From contig NZ_WUYX01000008.1 in NCBI RefSeq assembly GCF_009834785.1, forward strand, positions 27,814 to 91,813: 64,000 nucleotides of DNA. Reading direction: 5' to 3'. Made by a program: the position numbers and the translations under genes. The notes beneath the pieces were generated by a model that saw only the letters and a program-made list of their open reading frames with translations, ran no database searches and was not told where the DNA came from. This DNA is from Natronorubrum halalkaliphilum (lineage in GTDB: Archaea > Halobacteriota > Halobacteria > Halobacteriales > Natrialbaceae). Positions 33,431 to 42,975 of the stretch are shown here, in pieces (the stretch's first letter is position 1; each line of letters opens with the position of its first letter).

Positions 33431-34048
33431 CTACCCGTCGTACTGGAGGAACTGATCCGCGTTCCGTGCGAGTCGACGCGCCGACTCGCCGAAGGAGTCG
33501 GCGTGGCGGACAACCAGAATCAGGACCGACTCGGGCCGTTCGACGGCGTAGCCGTCCTCGCGGGAAAGCAGCCCCGCCTCCTCGAGTTCGCCGGCGTACT
33601 TGCTGACGGTCGGCGGCGAGACGTCGAGTGCCGTCGCCAGGTCGCCGGCCGTCGCGTCCGAGTTGTGGAGCAGTTCGATCAGCATTCCCCGCGGCGTCTC
33701 CCGGCGCAGGTAGCCAAGCGCCTGTTTCTCGAAGTCGTCGAACCGGCCCGCCGGAACGAACCGCTTGTAGTCGCCGTCGCGGTAGCGTTCGACTACTTCG
33801 AGTTCCTCGAGCCGGCGCAGGTGGTGCTGGGTTTCGCCGGTCCCGAGCTGGAGATCATCGCGAATCTTCGAGAAGTGCGCACCGGGTGTCGTCGAGAGAT
33901 AGCCAGCGATCGCATCGCGGGCGTCGCTCTCACCCGTGTCAGCCGCCGCTGACTCGGAGAGGCCCGCAAGCGGTGCTGCGGCACCGAGAGCAGCAAAGCG
34001 GCGCAGGGTCGCTCGTTTGTCGTCGTCGACCCCATCGGGTAATGTCAT
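33431..34048 (-). CDS. Winged-helix regulator with signal-like N-terminus
   Basis: A 205-residue protein with two winged-helix units: residues ~45-105 (GYLSTTPGAHFSKIRDDLQL ... QHHLRRLEELEVVERYRDG) and ~115-180 (RGMLIELLHNSDATAGDLATAL ... VSKYAGELEEAGLLSREDGY). Its N-terminus (MTLPDGVDDDKRATLRRFAALGAAAPLAGLSESAAA) looks like a Tat-type or lipid-anchored export signal, odd for a DNA-binding protein; membrane anchoring is an alternative. I prefer ATG 34048; another ATG lies at 34069. It is convergent with the HAD gene. Confidence 0.78.
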   Translation of the reverse strand: MTLPDGVDDDKRATLRRFAALGAAAPLAGLSESAAADTGESDARDAIAGYLSTTPGAHFSKIRDDLQLGTGETQHHLRRLEELEVVERYRDGDYKRFVPAGRFDDFEKQALGYLRRETPRGMLIELLHNSDATAGDLATALDVSPPTVSKYAGELEEAGLLSREDGYAVERPESVLILVVRHADSFGESARRLARNADQFLQYDG

Positions 34049-34131
34049 ACTATACCTACTACCCATCACGAGCCGAGCCGTAAAACAGGTTTCGCTCCCC
34101 TTTATTCACCGAAAACGGAATGTCTGTCCGA

Positions 34132-35286
34132 TTATGCGTTGGGACTTCGGTCGCCCTCGCCCGCGGCGTCACCGGCGAACTCCTGATCCATCTCCTCGAT
34201 AACTTCGTCGGGATCGGAGATGGTTCCGGCGTCTTTGCCTTCCTTGATCGCCTGGGCTTCCTGCTCCATCGCTTCGAGGTCCATCTCGGCCTCCTCGTCG
34301 ATCTCGCCGATGATCTCGGCGATGTCGTCGAGGCCGATCAGTTCGCGCGTCTCCTCGTCGAAGTCCAGGCTCTCGAGGGAGTCACCGTCTTCCTTGACGT
34401 CGCTGCCCGAGAGGTGCTTGCCGTAGCGACCGACCATCGACGTGAGTTCCTGGGGCATGACGAACGTCGTCGAATCGCTCTGCCCGATTTCGGCGAGGGT
34501 CTCCATCCCTTGGTCGATGATGGCCCGTTCGCCCATCGACTCGGCGGACTTGGCGCGTAGGACCGTCGAAATCGAGTCACCCTGTGCCTCGAGGATCTGA
34601 CTCTGCTTTTCACCCTGTGCGCGGATGATCTCGCTCTGCTTGTCACCTTCCGCCTTCTCGACGGCACTGCGGCGTTCACCCTGTGCCTCGAGAATCATGG
34701 CGCGGCGTTTCCGCTCCGCGGAGGTCTGTTGCTCCATCGCGCGCTGGACGTCCTTCGAGGGGTTGACCTCGCGAACCTCGACGGACTCGACGCGGATCCC
34801 CCACTCGTCGGTGGGTTCGTCGAGTTCCTGGCGGATGCGCGCGTTGATCTCCTGGCGCTTGTTGAGCGTGTCGTCGAGTTCCATGTCACCCAGGACGGCA
34901 CGCAGCGTGGTCTGGGCGAGGTTGGAGACAGCCTTTTTGTAGTCGTCAACCTGCAGGAACGCCTTCTTGGCGTCCATCACTTTGATGTAGACGACCGCGT
35001 CGGCCGTCACTGGCGAGTTGTCGCGGGTGATTGCTTCCTGTCGGGGGACGTCCAGCGTTTGCGTTCGCATGTCGAACCGATACGTATTCGAAACGAACGG
35101 CGGGACGAAGTTGATACCCGGCTCGAGGAGTTTGCGGTACTCCCCGAAGACGGTCAGGGCGCGTTTCTCGTATGCATCGACGATCTCGATCGCACTGAGC
35201 AGTGCGGCGATGACGACGAGGAGGACGAGGGCACCGACGAACAGCAAGGCGCCACCGGTTTGCAGTGGAAGTAGTTCTACGACCAT
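34132..35286 (-). CDS. SPFH (stomatin/prohibitin-like) membrane protein
   Basis: A 384-residue SPFH protein with one N-terminal membrane helix (~10-35), the SPFH domain (~35-190; EKRALTVFGEYRKLLEPGINFVPPF, then VTADAVVYIKV), a long Ala/Glu/Gln coiled coil (~190-260, repeated EAQGE units) and an acidic C-terminal tail. Such proteins form membrane microdomain rings and usually pair with an NfeD protein; the NfeD gene lies just upstream (35359-35985) on the same strand, supporting a stomatin-NfeD complex. Confidence 0.93.
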   Translation of the reverse strand: MVVELLPLQTGGALLFVGALVLLVVIAALLSAIEIVDAYEKRALTVFGEYRKLLEPGINFVPPFVSNTYRFDMRTQTLDVPRQEAITRDNSPVTADAVVYIKVMDAKKAFLQVDDYKKAVSNLAQTTLRAVLGDMELDDTLNKRQEINARIRQELDEPTDEWGIRVESVEVREVNPSKDVQRAMEQQTSAERKRRAMILEAQGERRSAVEKAEGDKQSEIIRAQGEKQSQILEAQGDSISTVLRAKSAESMGERAIIDQGMETLAEIGQSDSTTFVMPQELTSMVGRYGKHLSGSDVKEDGDSLESLDFDEETRELIGLDDIAEIIGEIDEEAEMDLEAMEQEAQAIKEGKDAGTISDPDEVIEEMDQEFAGDAAGEGDRSPNA

Positions 35287-35358
35287 AATTCAGTCTTACG
35301 TGGGGGACGGGAAAAACGTTCCCTTATTTCATCGACATATCGGGTCGATTTCGCTCGG

Positions 35359-35985
35359 TCAGCTCGATTTCTCGGTCTCGGTTTCGGTTTCAGTCTCCGG
35401 TTCGGACTCCCGGTCGGGCACCGATGCCGACTCGTCGTCAGCTTCGTCGGTATCTTGCTGCGTTGCCCCTTCGGCCGCGGCGCCTTCCGCGAGCGCTCGG
35501 TCGATATCGTCTTCGCCGATCGCGCCGAGCGATTCGACCGTCAGTACGTTCCCGCCGCCGGGATCGAGGACGATGATCTCCTCGCCCTCCTCGATCGTTC
35601 CGCTGGTCGATCGCGCACTGTAGTACGGAGCGAACCCGCCCTGGTCGAGTTTCACTTCACCCTCCCGGTTCGAGACGGTCTCGGTGACGTACCCCGTCGA
35701 CCCGGCCAGCGAACTCGAGTCCGTCGTCTGGGCCGTGCCCTTCCCGCCGTAGAAGTCGAACTCGTTGTAGATGTACGCTGCGGCGACGCCGATAGCGAGC
35801 GTGAGCGCCGCCAGTATGAACGGGCTCAGCGGCGACGGGAAAATCACGCCGATGAGTCCCGCACCGACCAGTGCAACCCCGATGACGATGAGATGTGCTC
35901 CCGGCGAGATGGCCTCGAGACCCATCAGTATGAGCCCCGCGACCAGGAGCACGAGCGGCATGTTCCCGAAGAGGAGTTCGAGCAT
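35359..35985 (-). CDS. NfeD family membrane protein
   Basis: A 208-residue NfeD protein with three or four membrane helices (about 8-27, 30-50, 53-75) and a C-terminal OB-fold domain (~95-165; GSTGYVTETVSNREGEVKLDQGGF). It lacks the ClpP-like serine protease domain found in long NfeD forms. The tail after residue 170 is acidic and Thr/Glu-rich. It sits 72 bp upstream of the SPFH gene, with which it likely acts. Confidence 0.9.
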   Translation of the reverse strand: MLELLFGNMPLVLLVAGLILMGLEAISPGAHLIVIGVALVGAGLIGVIFPSPLSPFILAALTLAIGVAAAYIYNEFDFYGGKGTAQTTDSSSLAGSTGYVTETVSNREGEVKLDQGGFAPYYSARSTSGTIEEGEEIIVLDPGGGNVLTVESLGAIGEDDIDRALAEGAAAEGATQQDTDEADDESASVPDRESEPETETETETEKSS

Positions 35986-36081
35986 ATGCTGAACTAAGTT
36001 CTCACCCGAATTAAAGGTTGCCGAGCCAGCACAGGGCCCGTCGAAACGGATATATCTGCGGGGAGCAAGGCTGTATAACTC

Positions 36082-36510
36082 CTATAGGGCAATCGAAATG
36101 ACTTGAAACATGACGAGTGCCATCATGATCGCACCGAGAAACACGAAGACGGTGTGCTCGAGATCCGGGTCGCCGGGTTCGATCGGCGTCGACCGCGGCT
36201 CCGGCGCGTAGGGATCGTCTTCCTCTTCGCCGTCGCCCGCACCTTCGTCGGCGTCGGATCCTGCGGGTTCGGTTTTCTCGGTCTCAGGTGAGAGATCTAG
36301 CGGGACTCGATACTCGTCATCGGAGTCGTCGGCTTCGACTCCGGTATCGGCGCTGATCCATTCATCGGGCGTGTTCCGGGTGTCCTGTTCCGATGTCCGC
36401 CAGCTATCTCCGGGCCGGTTCTGTTCGCCGTCCGAGTTCTGGACGTCCGGGCTCGTCGGCGACGGCTCCCCTCGATCGTCGCCGTCGTTTCCGGACGCGT
36501 CGTCTGCCAT
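36082..36510 (-). CDS. DUF7312-like tail-anchored acidic protein
   Basis: A 142-residue protein, extremely acidic and disordered for ~115 residues, with one hydrophobic helix at the C-terminus (HTVFVFLGAIMMALVMFQVISIAL), so probably tail-anchored. It fits the haloarchaeal DUF7312 pattern as I recall it; function unknown. The ATG at 36510 gives MADDASGND, the common haloarchaeal N-terminus. It is 96 bp upstream of nfeD on the same strand and may be co-expressed with it. Confidence 0.72.
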   Translation of the reverse strand: MADDASGNDGDDRGEPSPTSPDVQNSDGEQNRPGDSWRTSEQDTRNTPDEWISADTGVEADDSDDEYRVPLDLSPETEKTEPAGSDADEGAGDGEEEDDPYAPEPRSTPIEPGDPDLEHTVFVFLGAIMMALVMFQVISIAL

Positions 36511-36724
36511 ATTCAGGCGTAGCAGCCCCGGCATCAAAAACCCGCGGTCCGCAGGTCACACCAACCGGATCCGAGTCGAGCGCTCGAGGCGGACGGATTC
36601 GGACTCTCGACTCGCGTTCGCGTGCTCGACCCGTCGAGAGTGAGTGGCGTCCATGGCAGGGATGGGCGTCGATCGGGTCGTGTGCCAGCGACAGTCACGG
36701 AGACGAATGCCGTCCGCTCTCGGT

Positions 36725-38491
36725 TCAGAACTCCGCTGGTCGATCGGTCCGGTCGCCGATGTCGCCGCCGTAGACGACGCCGCGTTCGGCGTCGAGAGTG
36801 ACGACGGAGCCGTGTGCTCGCTCGGAGAGCGTGGCGCCGCTGATCATCGGAATGTCCATCTCTCTGGCAACCAGTGCCGGGTAGCCGGTCAGTCCGCGCT
36901 GGGAATCGACGATCCCGCCGATCTTCGTCAGGTCGCCCTCGAACTCCTCGTCGTAATCGGCCGGCAGCGACAGGATCGCCCCGTCCGGAATCGACGAGAG
37001 GTCGCCATCGGTGAGTTCCACGAGCGGACCGGTCGTCCGACCGTCGACCACGACCCGCCCGGTCGTCAACGCCTCGGCCGCGACGTGGACTTTCAGCATG
37101 TTCGTCGTGTTCGCGCCCTCGAGTTCGGTCATCATGCCACAGAGGACGACGACGGTGTCGCCGCTCTCGGCGACGCCGGCATCGAGCGCCGCCTGTACGG
37201 CCTTCTCGACGACGGCGTCGGCCCCCTGATCCGAGACGCGGGCGTACAGCGGCGTCACGCCCCACGATAGCGCCAACTGGCGCCGAATCCGGTGACTCGG
37301 CGTCGAGGCGACGACCGGAACGCCGGGTCGGTACTTCGCCGTTTTCAGCGCCGTGTAGCCGGACTCGGTCGCGGCGACGACCGCGTCGGCGTTGATATCT
37401 CGGGCGAGAAAGCGCGCCGAGCGAGCGAGGGCATCCGTCCGCGCCTCGCCCGCGGCGGGCACGCGTTGCTCGAGCATCTCGGCGTACTCGCCGGAGTTTT
37501 CGACCTCGCGGACGATGCTGTCCATCGCGTCGACGACCTCGACGGGATGGTCGCCGATGGCGGTCTCGGCCGACAGCATGACGGCGTCGGTGCCGTCGAG
37601 GACGGCGTTTGCGACGTCCGAAGCCTCCGCTCGCGTCGGTCGCCGAGCGTGGACCATCGAATCGAGCATCTCGGTCGCCGTGATCACCGGCGATCCCGTG
37701 TTGCGACACTTTCGGATGATCCGTTTCTGAATCATCGGGACGTCCTCCATCGGACACTCGACGCCCAGATCACCGCGAGCGACCATGATCCCGTAGGAGG
37801 CTTCGATGATTTCGTCGAGGTTCTCCACCGCACCCGCGCGTTCGATCTTTGCGATGAGCGGGATCTCAACGTCCAGTTCTTCGAGAACCTCGCTGACCTC
37901 GTAGACGTCTTCGGCGTCGCGGACGAAACTCGCCGCGACGAAGTCGACCTCCTTCTCGGCGGCCAACTCGAGGTCCTCGCGGTCCGATTCGGTGACGATG
38001 TCCAGATCGAGATCGACGCCGGGAACGTTGACCCCCTTGCGGCCGCCCAGTTCGCCCCCGGTGTCGACGTGCGCTCGAACCGACTCGCCGTCGCGCTCGA
38101 GCACGGTCGTCTCGATCAGCCCGTCGTCGAGCAGGATGCGGTCGCCCTCCTCGACGGCGTCGATCGGCAGCGAGAGGCCGATCGTCTCGGGCGATACCTC
38201 GTCGCCCTCGACGAATCGAATCTCCGACCCCGTCTCGAGCGAGACGGTCTCCCCCTCAGGAAGCGGCGCGGTTCGAACCTCGGGTCCCTGCATGTCGAGC
38301 ATCACCGCGACGGGTTCCGCCCGGTTCTCGTCGACGGTCCGAACGCGGTCGATCAGCTCGGCCCGATCCTCCCGGCTGCCGTGGCTCGCGTTCAGGCGGG
38401 CGACGGACATGCCCGCCTCCGCGAGCTCCCGGATCGTCCCCCGATCGCTCGAGGCCGGTCCCAGCGTACAGACGATTTTCGCGTTTCTCAT
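36725..38491 (-). CDS. pyk: Pyruvate kinase
   Basis: Glycolytic enzyme converting PEP and ADP to pyruvate and ATP. The 588-residue protein starts MRNAKIVCTLGPASSD and has MLDMQGPEVRT, the active-site block LIAKIERAGAVENLDEI, VARGDLGVE and ATEMLDSM. After the usual alpha/beta regulatory domain it carries the extra C-terminal PEP-utiliser-like (swivelling His) domain found in some bacterial and haloarchaeal enzymes (~480-580; GGIVDSQRGLTGYPALVAREMDIPMISGA). The swivel-domain His phosphorylation site is not obvious. The opposing enzyme, PEP synthase, is encoded 7.5 kb away. Confidence 0.96.
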   Translation of the reverse strand: MRNAKIVCTLGPASSDRGTIRELAEAGMSVARLNASHGSREDRAELIDRVRTVDENRAEPVAVMLDMQGPEVRTAPLPEGETVSLETGSEIRFVEGDEVSPETIGLSLPIDAVEEGDRILLDDGLIETTVLERDGESVRAHVDTGGELGGRKGVNVPGVDLDLDIVTESDREDLELAAEKEVDFVAASFVRDAEDVYEVSEVLEELDVEIPLIAKIERAGAVENLDEIIEASYGIMVARGDLGVECPMEDVPMIQKRIIRKCRNTGSPVITATEMLDSMVHARRPTRAEASDVANAVLDGTDAVMLSAETAIGDHPVEVVDAMDSIVREVENSGEYAEMLEQRVPAAGEARTDALARSARFLARDINADAVVAATESGYTALKTAKYRPGVPVVASTPSHRIRRQLALSWGVTPLYARVSDQGADAVVEKAVQAALDAGVAESGDTVVVLCGMMTELEGANTTNMLKVHVAAEALTTGRVVVDGRTTGPLVELTDGDLSSIPDGAILSLPADYDEEFEGDLTKIGGIVDSQRGLTGYPALVAREMDIPMISGATLSERAHGSVVTLDAERGVVYGGDIGDRTDRPAEF

Positions 38492-38608
38492 ACGTCGGGC
38501 TAGCGCGGGTACGGCTAAAAAGGTGGGTGACTAACTCGAACTCGAGTTCCTTTTCAGCCCGTCTTGTGCCACGCCAATCGTTTTCCCCGTTACCGCCCGA
38601 AACGGGAT

Positions 38609-38896
38609 ATGGTCACCTACGCGTCACTGGTCGACGTCGACGACCGAGACGTCCAGAACGCTCAGGAACTCTCGTCGATCTGGGGCGAGATCAAAACCGA
38701 GTTCGAAGCGCACAACTCGGAGATAGTCGATTCGTACGCGATTCTCGGCAAACACGACTTTCTGGTCGTGTTCGACGCGGCCGACCGAGAAGCCGCGTTC
38801 AAGTCGGCGTTGACGCTTCGCCGCCACGGGCTGTCGGCCCAGACAATGGAGGTCGTCGATACGGACGACTTCGCGCATCTCGTCGACGAAGTCTGA
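38609..38896 (+). CDS. GYD-domain protein
   Basis: A 95-residue ferredoxin-like GYD-family protein (MVTYASLVDVDDRDVQNAQEL, then SYAILGKHDFLVVFDAADREAAFK). GYD proteins are small dimeric alpha/beta barrels of unknown function. The start at 38609 is supported by a TATA-like CGTTTTCCCC 25 bp upstream. It is divergent from pyk and convergent with metG. Confidence 0.85.
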   Translation: MVTYASLVDVDDRDVQNAQELSSIWGEIKTEFEAHNSEIVDSYAILGKHDFLVVFDAADREAAFKSALTLRRHGLSAQTMEVVDTDDFAHLVDEV

Positions 38897-38971
38897 TCGC
38901 GGTCCCGACCGACCGGTCCCGCCGTTCTCAGGGCCGTGGCTGTGAAAAACGAAGGCGCTTCGTACTCGAGC

Positions 38972-41095
38972 TTACTTGATCTTCTCGCCGATTTCGGCGT
39001 CGCCGTGTGTCGTCAGCAGGTCGGCCTCCTCGCCGGCCGCGAGGATCATCCCGTTGGACTCGACGCCGAACAGCTCCGCGGGCTCCATGTTCGCGAGCAA
39101 CACGCAGTTCGTCCCCGGCAGTTCGTCGAGGTCGTGTAACTGCTTGATTCCCGCCACGACCTGTCGGGTCTCGAAGCCGATATCGACCTCGAGGCGGGCG
39201 AGGTCGTCCGCACCCTCGATCCCGTCGGCCGTTTCGATCCGTCCGACGCGGATATCCAGGTCCTGGAAGTCTTCGAAGCCGATGCGATCCTCGAGAAGCG
39301 GTTCGAGATCCGCTGTGTCTTCGTCTGCCATATCGTCGGATTCGCTCGCGTCGGTGTCGTCGGTTTCGGTTTCCGCGTCCGCCTCGCTTTTGCCGTCGTC
39401 TCCCGCGGCCGCGACGTGCTCCTCGAGTTTCTCGTTTAACTCCGCGACGCGCTCGTCTTCGATCTTCTCGAAGAGTTCGCCGGGCTCGTCGAAGTTTCGC
39501 GGCGGAGCCTCGAGGGTCTCCTCGAGGTGGGCGTCGGCAACCGATCCGTCTTCACCCAACTGCTCCCACAGGTTCTGGGCCTTGTCGGGCGCGATCGGCT
39601 CGAGCAAGACGCCGACGGCTTTGGCGATCTGAACGCAGTCGCGGATGACCTGTGCGGCCCGTTCGGGTTCCTCGTCGGTGAGCTTCCAGGGCTCGTTGCG
39701 CTGAATGTACTCGTTGCCGAACTGGGCGAGTTGCGTGGCGGCGCGGCCGACCTCGCGAAGGTCGTAATCGTTGACGGCGTCGCGGTTCTGGCCGATCGCT
39801 CCCTCGATACGCTCTCGGACCTCTTCGGAAACGTCGGCTTCCGGCGTACCCTCGTAGTTCCGGTAGGCAAAGAGCAGCGAGCGGTACCAGAAGTTGCCGA
39901 CCGTTCCCACCAACTCGCCGTTGACCTTCTCCTGGAACGCGTCCCAGGAGAAGTCGACGTCCTGCTGGAGGCCGCCGGTCGTCGTCAGATAGTACCGCAG
40001 CAGATCGGGGTGGAAGCCCTCGTCTACGTACTCCTTCGCCCAGATTGCGCGATTTCGGCTGGTCGAGAGCCCCTTGCCGTTGATGGTGATGAACCCGGTG
40101 GCAGCGACCGCACGCGGGGCGTTGTAGCCGGCGCCCTCGAGCATCGCGGGCCAGAAGATGGTGTGGTGCTGGATGATGTCCCGGCCGATGATGTGGATGA
40201 TATCACCGTCTTCTTTCCAGACGCGTTCCCAGTCGTACTCGTCGGTGCCGACGCGCTCGGCGTACTGTTTGGTCGAGGCGATGTACTCGATCGGGGCATC
40301 GACCCAGACGTAGAGGACGAGGTCGTCGTCCGTTTCGGTATCGTCCTCGTCGCCCGGATAGTTGATCCCCCAGTCCATGTCCCGCGTGATACACCAGTCT
40401 TGCAGCCCGTCCTCGATCCACTGTCGCGGCTGGTTGCGCGCGTTCGAGGTCCCCTCGAGGCCGTCTAAGAACTCGGTCAGGTAGTCCGCGAACTCCGAGA
40501 CTTCGAAGAACTTGTGCGGCCGCTTCCGGTACTCGGCCGGATTCCCGGTGATCGTACTCGTCGGGTCCTCGACTTCGCCGGGCTCTAGGTGGCGCTGACA
40601 GCCCTCGTCACACTCGTCGCCGCGGGCCTTCTCGCCGCAGTAGGGACAAGTGCCCTCGACGTAACGGTCGGGGAGGTACTGATCCGCGTCGGGGTCGTAG
40701 GCGACCTGGATCTCCTTCTCGTAGATGTATCCCTCCTCGTCCAGTGTGCGGACGATCTCCTGGGTCAGTTCCGTGTTCGTCTCGTCGTGGGTGTGCCCGT
40801 AGTTGTCGAACTCGACGTTGAACTTGGGGAACGTCTCCTCGTACTGTTCGTGCCAGTCCAGGGCGAACTCCGCGGGATCGACGCCCTCCTGCTCGGCGTT
40901 GACCGCGACGGGCGTACCGTGCATGTCCGACCCGGAGACGTACGCCGTCTCCTGGCCGAGCGTCTCGAGGGCGCGCGCAAAGGCGTCGCCGCCCACGTAC
41001 GTTCGAAGGTGGCCGACGTGGAGGTCGCCGTTGGCGTAGGGCAACCCACAGGTAACCACCGCTGGTCTCTCCGTCGGAAACTCGTCGTTGCTCAT
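38972..41095 (-). CDS. metG: Methionyl-tRNA synthetase with C-terminal tRNA-binding domain
   Basis: Class I synthetase charging tRNA-Met. The 707-residue protein has the HIGH-type motif in PYANGDLHVGHLRTYVG, a zinc knuckle (CPYCGEKARGDECDEGC), the KMSKS-type loop degenerated to GKGLSTSRN, a long anticodon-binding region, a Glu/Asp-rich linker (~560-600), and a fused EMAPII/Trbp111-like domain (FQDLDIRVGRIETADGI ... VVAGIKQLHDLDELPG). GTTTTACG 27 bp upstream of ATG 41095 serves as TATA box. Confidence 0.97.
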   Translation of the reverse strand: MSNDEFPTERPAVVTCGLPYANGDLHVGHLRTYVGGDAFARALETLGQETAYVSGSDMHGTPVAVNAEQEGVDPAEFALDWHEQYEETFPKFNVEFDNYGHTHDETNTELTQEIVRTLDEEGYIYEKEIQVAYDPDADQYLPDRYVEGTCPYCGEKARGDECDEGCQRHLEPGEVEDPTSTITGNPAEYRKRPHKFFEVSEFADYLTEFLDGLEGTSNARNQPRQWIEDGLQDWCITRDMDWGINYPGDEDDTETDDDLVLYVWVDAPIEYIASTKQYAERVGTDEYDWERVWKEDGDIIHIIGRDIIQHHTIFWPAMLEGAGYNAPRAVAATGFITINGKGLSTSRNRAIWAKEYVDEGFHPDLLRYYLTTTGGLQQDVDFSWDAFQEKVNGELVGTVGNFWYRSLLFAYRNYEGTPEADVSEEVRERIEGAIGQNRDAVNDYDLREVGRAATQLAQFGNEYIQRNEPWKLTDEEPERAAQVIRDCVQIAKAVGVLLEPIAPDKAQNLWEQLGEDGSVADAHLEETLEAPPRNFDEPGELFEKIEDERVAELNEKLEEHVAAAGDDGKSEADAETETDDTDASESDDMADEDTADLEPLLEDRIGFEDFQDLDIRVGRIETADGIEGADDLARLEVDIGFETRQVVAGIKQLHDLDELPGTNCVLLANMEPAELFGVESNGMILAAGEEADLLTTHGDAEIGEKIK

Positions 41096-41516
41096 ATCTG
41101 TGTGCTGTCGGTGACGGGCGTAAAACCCGCCGGTTTTCGATCAGTAGTTCGATCGCGAGCATTACCGGTCGTTTTCGGGGAAATCGAACCCGAACCGGGT
41201 TTCGACGCCGCGCGAACATCGTATGAGCGATGCGTTCGCAGCGTTCCTCCCGGCGTGTGCCGTCGCTACGGGCTCATTAGGAACAGAACCGTATCGCGAA
41301 CCGCTCGCGTCGTCATTAGTTTCGGGTTACGTCCGGGCCGATATAACTGTTCGGCTCGGCGCGCACGGGACAGTGACAACGAGTTCCCCGTCTCGAGCGA
41401 TCCAATTTCAACGGCGGTGAATTCGTCAGTAGTGTACGTATTCGGTCCTCAAATCGCGGGTTTCCGGTCTCGACGGTCACGTACTGTTTTGCGAGAGACG
41501 ATATCACACCCCAACC
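41096..41516. other. Divergent intergenic region metG/transporter
   Basis: A 421-bp gap holding the two promoters: GTTTTACG near 41120 for metG, and TACTGTTTTGC near 41483-41493 for the transporter, 29 bp before its ATG. A frame from 41223 (65 codons) has poor GC3 and no homology pattern, and is not called. No repeats of note. Confidence 0.5.
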
Positions 41517-42884
41517 ATGAGCTCCGTCGACATTCCGCGCGAACAGTGGGCGACGCGCATCGGCTTCATCTTCGCGGCCGTCGGGAGCGCCGTCGGCCTG
41601 GGGAACATCTGGCGGTTCCCCTTCCAGGTGGGTCAGGAGGGCGGTGCCGGCTTCCTGTTGATATACCTGTTGTTCATCGTCGTCATCGGATTTCCGGCGA
41701 TGCTCGTCGAGTTCGTCGTCGGCCGTTACACGGAGCGCAATCCCGTCGGTGCGCTCAAACAGGTCGGCTCCGGGATCTGGGAGTACGTCGGCTGGATCTT
41801 CATCGCGACCGGCTTCGTCATCCTGTCGTACTACAGCGTCGTCGCCGGCTGGACGATCCGCTATACGATCCTCGGACTGCAAGACGGCTACATCGCCGAC
41901 GCCGCCGAAGCCGAAGCCCAGTTCGTGAGCCTCGCCAGCGGCCTCGAGGCGATCTTGCTCCACGCCGTCTTCATGGCCGCCGTGATCGCCATCGTTGCCG
42001 TCGGGATCGAACGCGGCATCGAACTCGCCGTGAAGGTGATGGTTCCCGCGATCATCCTCATCACGATCGGACTGGCGATCTACGCCGCCACGCTCGAGGG
42101 CGCGGGCGAGGCCTACAGCTACTACCTCTCGCCCGAGTGGGGGACGATCGCCGCAAACTGGCAGAGCATCGTTCCCGCGGCCGCGGGACAGGCCTTCTTC
42201 ACCCTCTCGCTCGGCATGGGGGTGATGATCACCTACGCGTCGTATCTGGGAGAGAACCGCAACCTCGCGGAGGACGGGGCGATCATCATCGGCTTCGACA
42301 CCGCGATCGCCTTCATCACCGGGTTGATCGTCTTTCCCATCCTCTTTACCGCGGGCGTCGATCCAGCCGATCCCGGAGCCGGCGCGATTTTCGTCTCGCT
42401 GGCCGCCGCGTTCGGCGACCTGACGCTCGGTTGGCTGATCGGCGCGGTTTTCTTCGGGACCGTCGCTATCGCCGCCCTCTCGAGTGCGATCAGCCTGATG
42501 GAGGTGGTCGTTTCCTACATCATCGACGAGCGAGGAGTCAGCCGTCCGACGGCGGCGGTCGGTATCGGCGGCGGGATGTTCCTGCTCGGGATCCCGTCGG
42601 CCTACGACCTCGTCTTGCTCGACCTGTTCGATCTATTCGCGGACCAGATCCTCCTCGTTCTCGGCGGACTCCTCCTGATGATCCTCGTCGGTTGGTCGCT
42701 ATCGGAACTCGCCGTCGAGGAACTCCAGCGCGGCATCGGCGATCTCGGCTCGCTCGCTTCCGCCTGGATCTGGGCCGTCAGAATTCCGGTCATCCTCGTG
42801 TTGCTCGTCGCGCTCACGCTCGGCATCCTCGACTACTACGAGTTCCTCACCGGCCCCTTCGCGGAGTGGATCGGCGAGCAGTAG
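41517..42884 (+). CDS. Sodium-dependent transporter (SNF/NSS family)
   Basis: A 455-residue NSS-family Na+ symporter for amino acids or related solutes. The Na+/substrate site in helix 1 is plain: FIFAAVGSAVGLGNIWRFPFQVGQEGGAGFLL. About 11-12 membrane helices follow, including the TM6 region (TLSLGMGVMITYASYL) and TM8. Length is typical for prokaryotic members with 11-12 helices. The substrate cannot be read from sequence. Likely leaderless from the TATA-like element at ~41488. Confidence 0.93.
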   Translation: MSSVDIPREQWATRIGFIFAAVGSAVGLGNIWRFPFQVGQEGGAGFLLIYLLFIVVIGFPAMLVEFVVGRYTERNPVGALKQVGSGIWEYVGWIFIATGFVILSYYSVVAGWTIRYTILGLQDGYIADAAEAEAQFVSLASGLEAILLHAVFMAAVIAIVAVGIERGIELAVKVMVPAIILITIGLAIYAATLEGAGEAYSYYLSPEWGTIAANWQSIVPAAAGQAFFTLSLGMGVMITYASYLGENRNLAEDGAIIIGFDTAIAFITGLIVFPILFTAGVDPADPGAGAIFVSLAAAFGDLTLGWLIGAVFFGTVAIAALSSAISLMEVVVSYIIDERGVSRPTAAVGIGGGMFLLGIPSAYDLVLLDLFDLFADQILLVLGGLLLMILVGWSLSELAVEELQRGIGDLGSLASAWIWAVRIPVILVLLVALTLGILDYYEFLTGPFAEWIGEQ

Positions 42885-42975
42885 TACTAGTGCTGATTCT
42901 GGTCCCGGTACGGCCCGGATCTTCCTCAATCGATTGCGCCTCAGACACAGGTTCGGCTCAGACTGAGACCCGGCC

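Noticed and set aside
36511..36724. Possible gene in the gap between the tail-anchored gene and pyk
   Set aside because: No frame with GC3 bias, start site or promoter was found in these 214 bp.
41223..41420. 65-codon plus-strand frame between metG and the transporter
   Set aside because: Low GC3, no homology pattern, and it overlaps the promoter region of the transporter.
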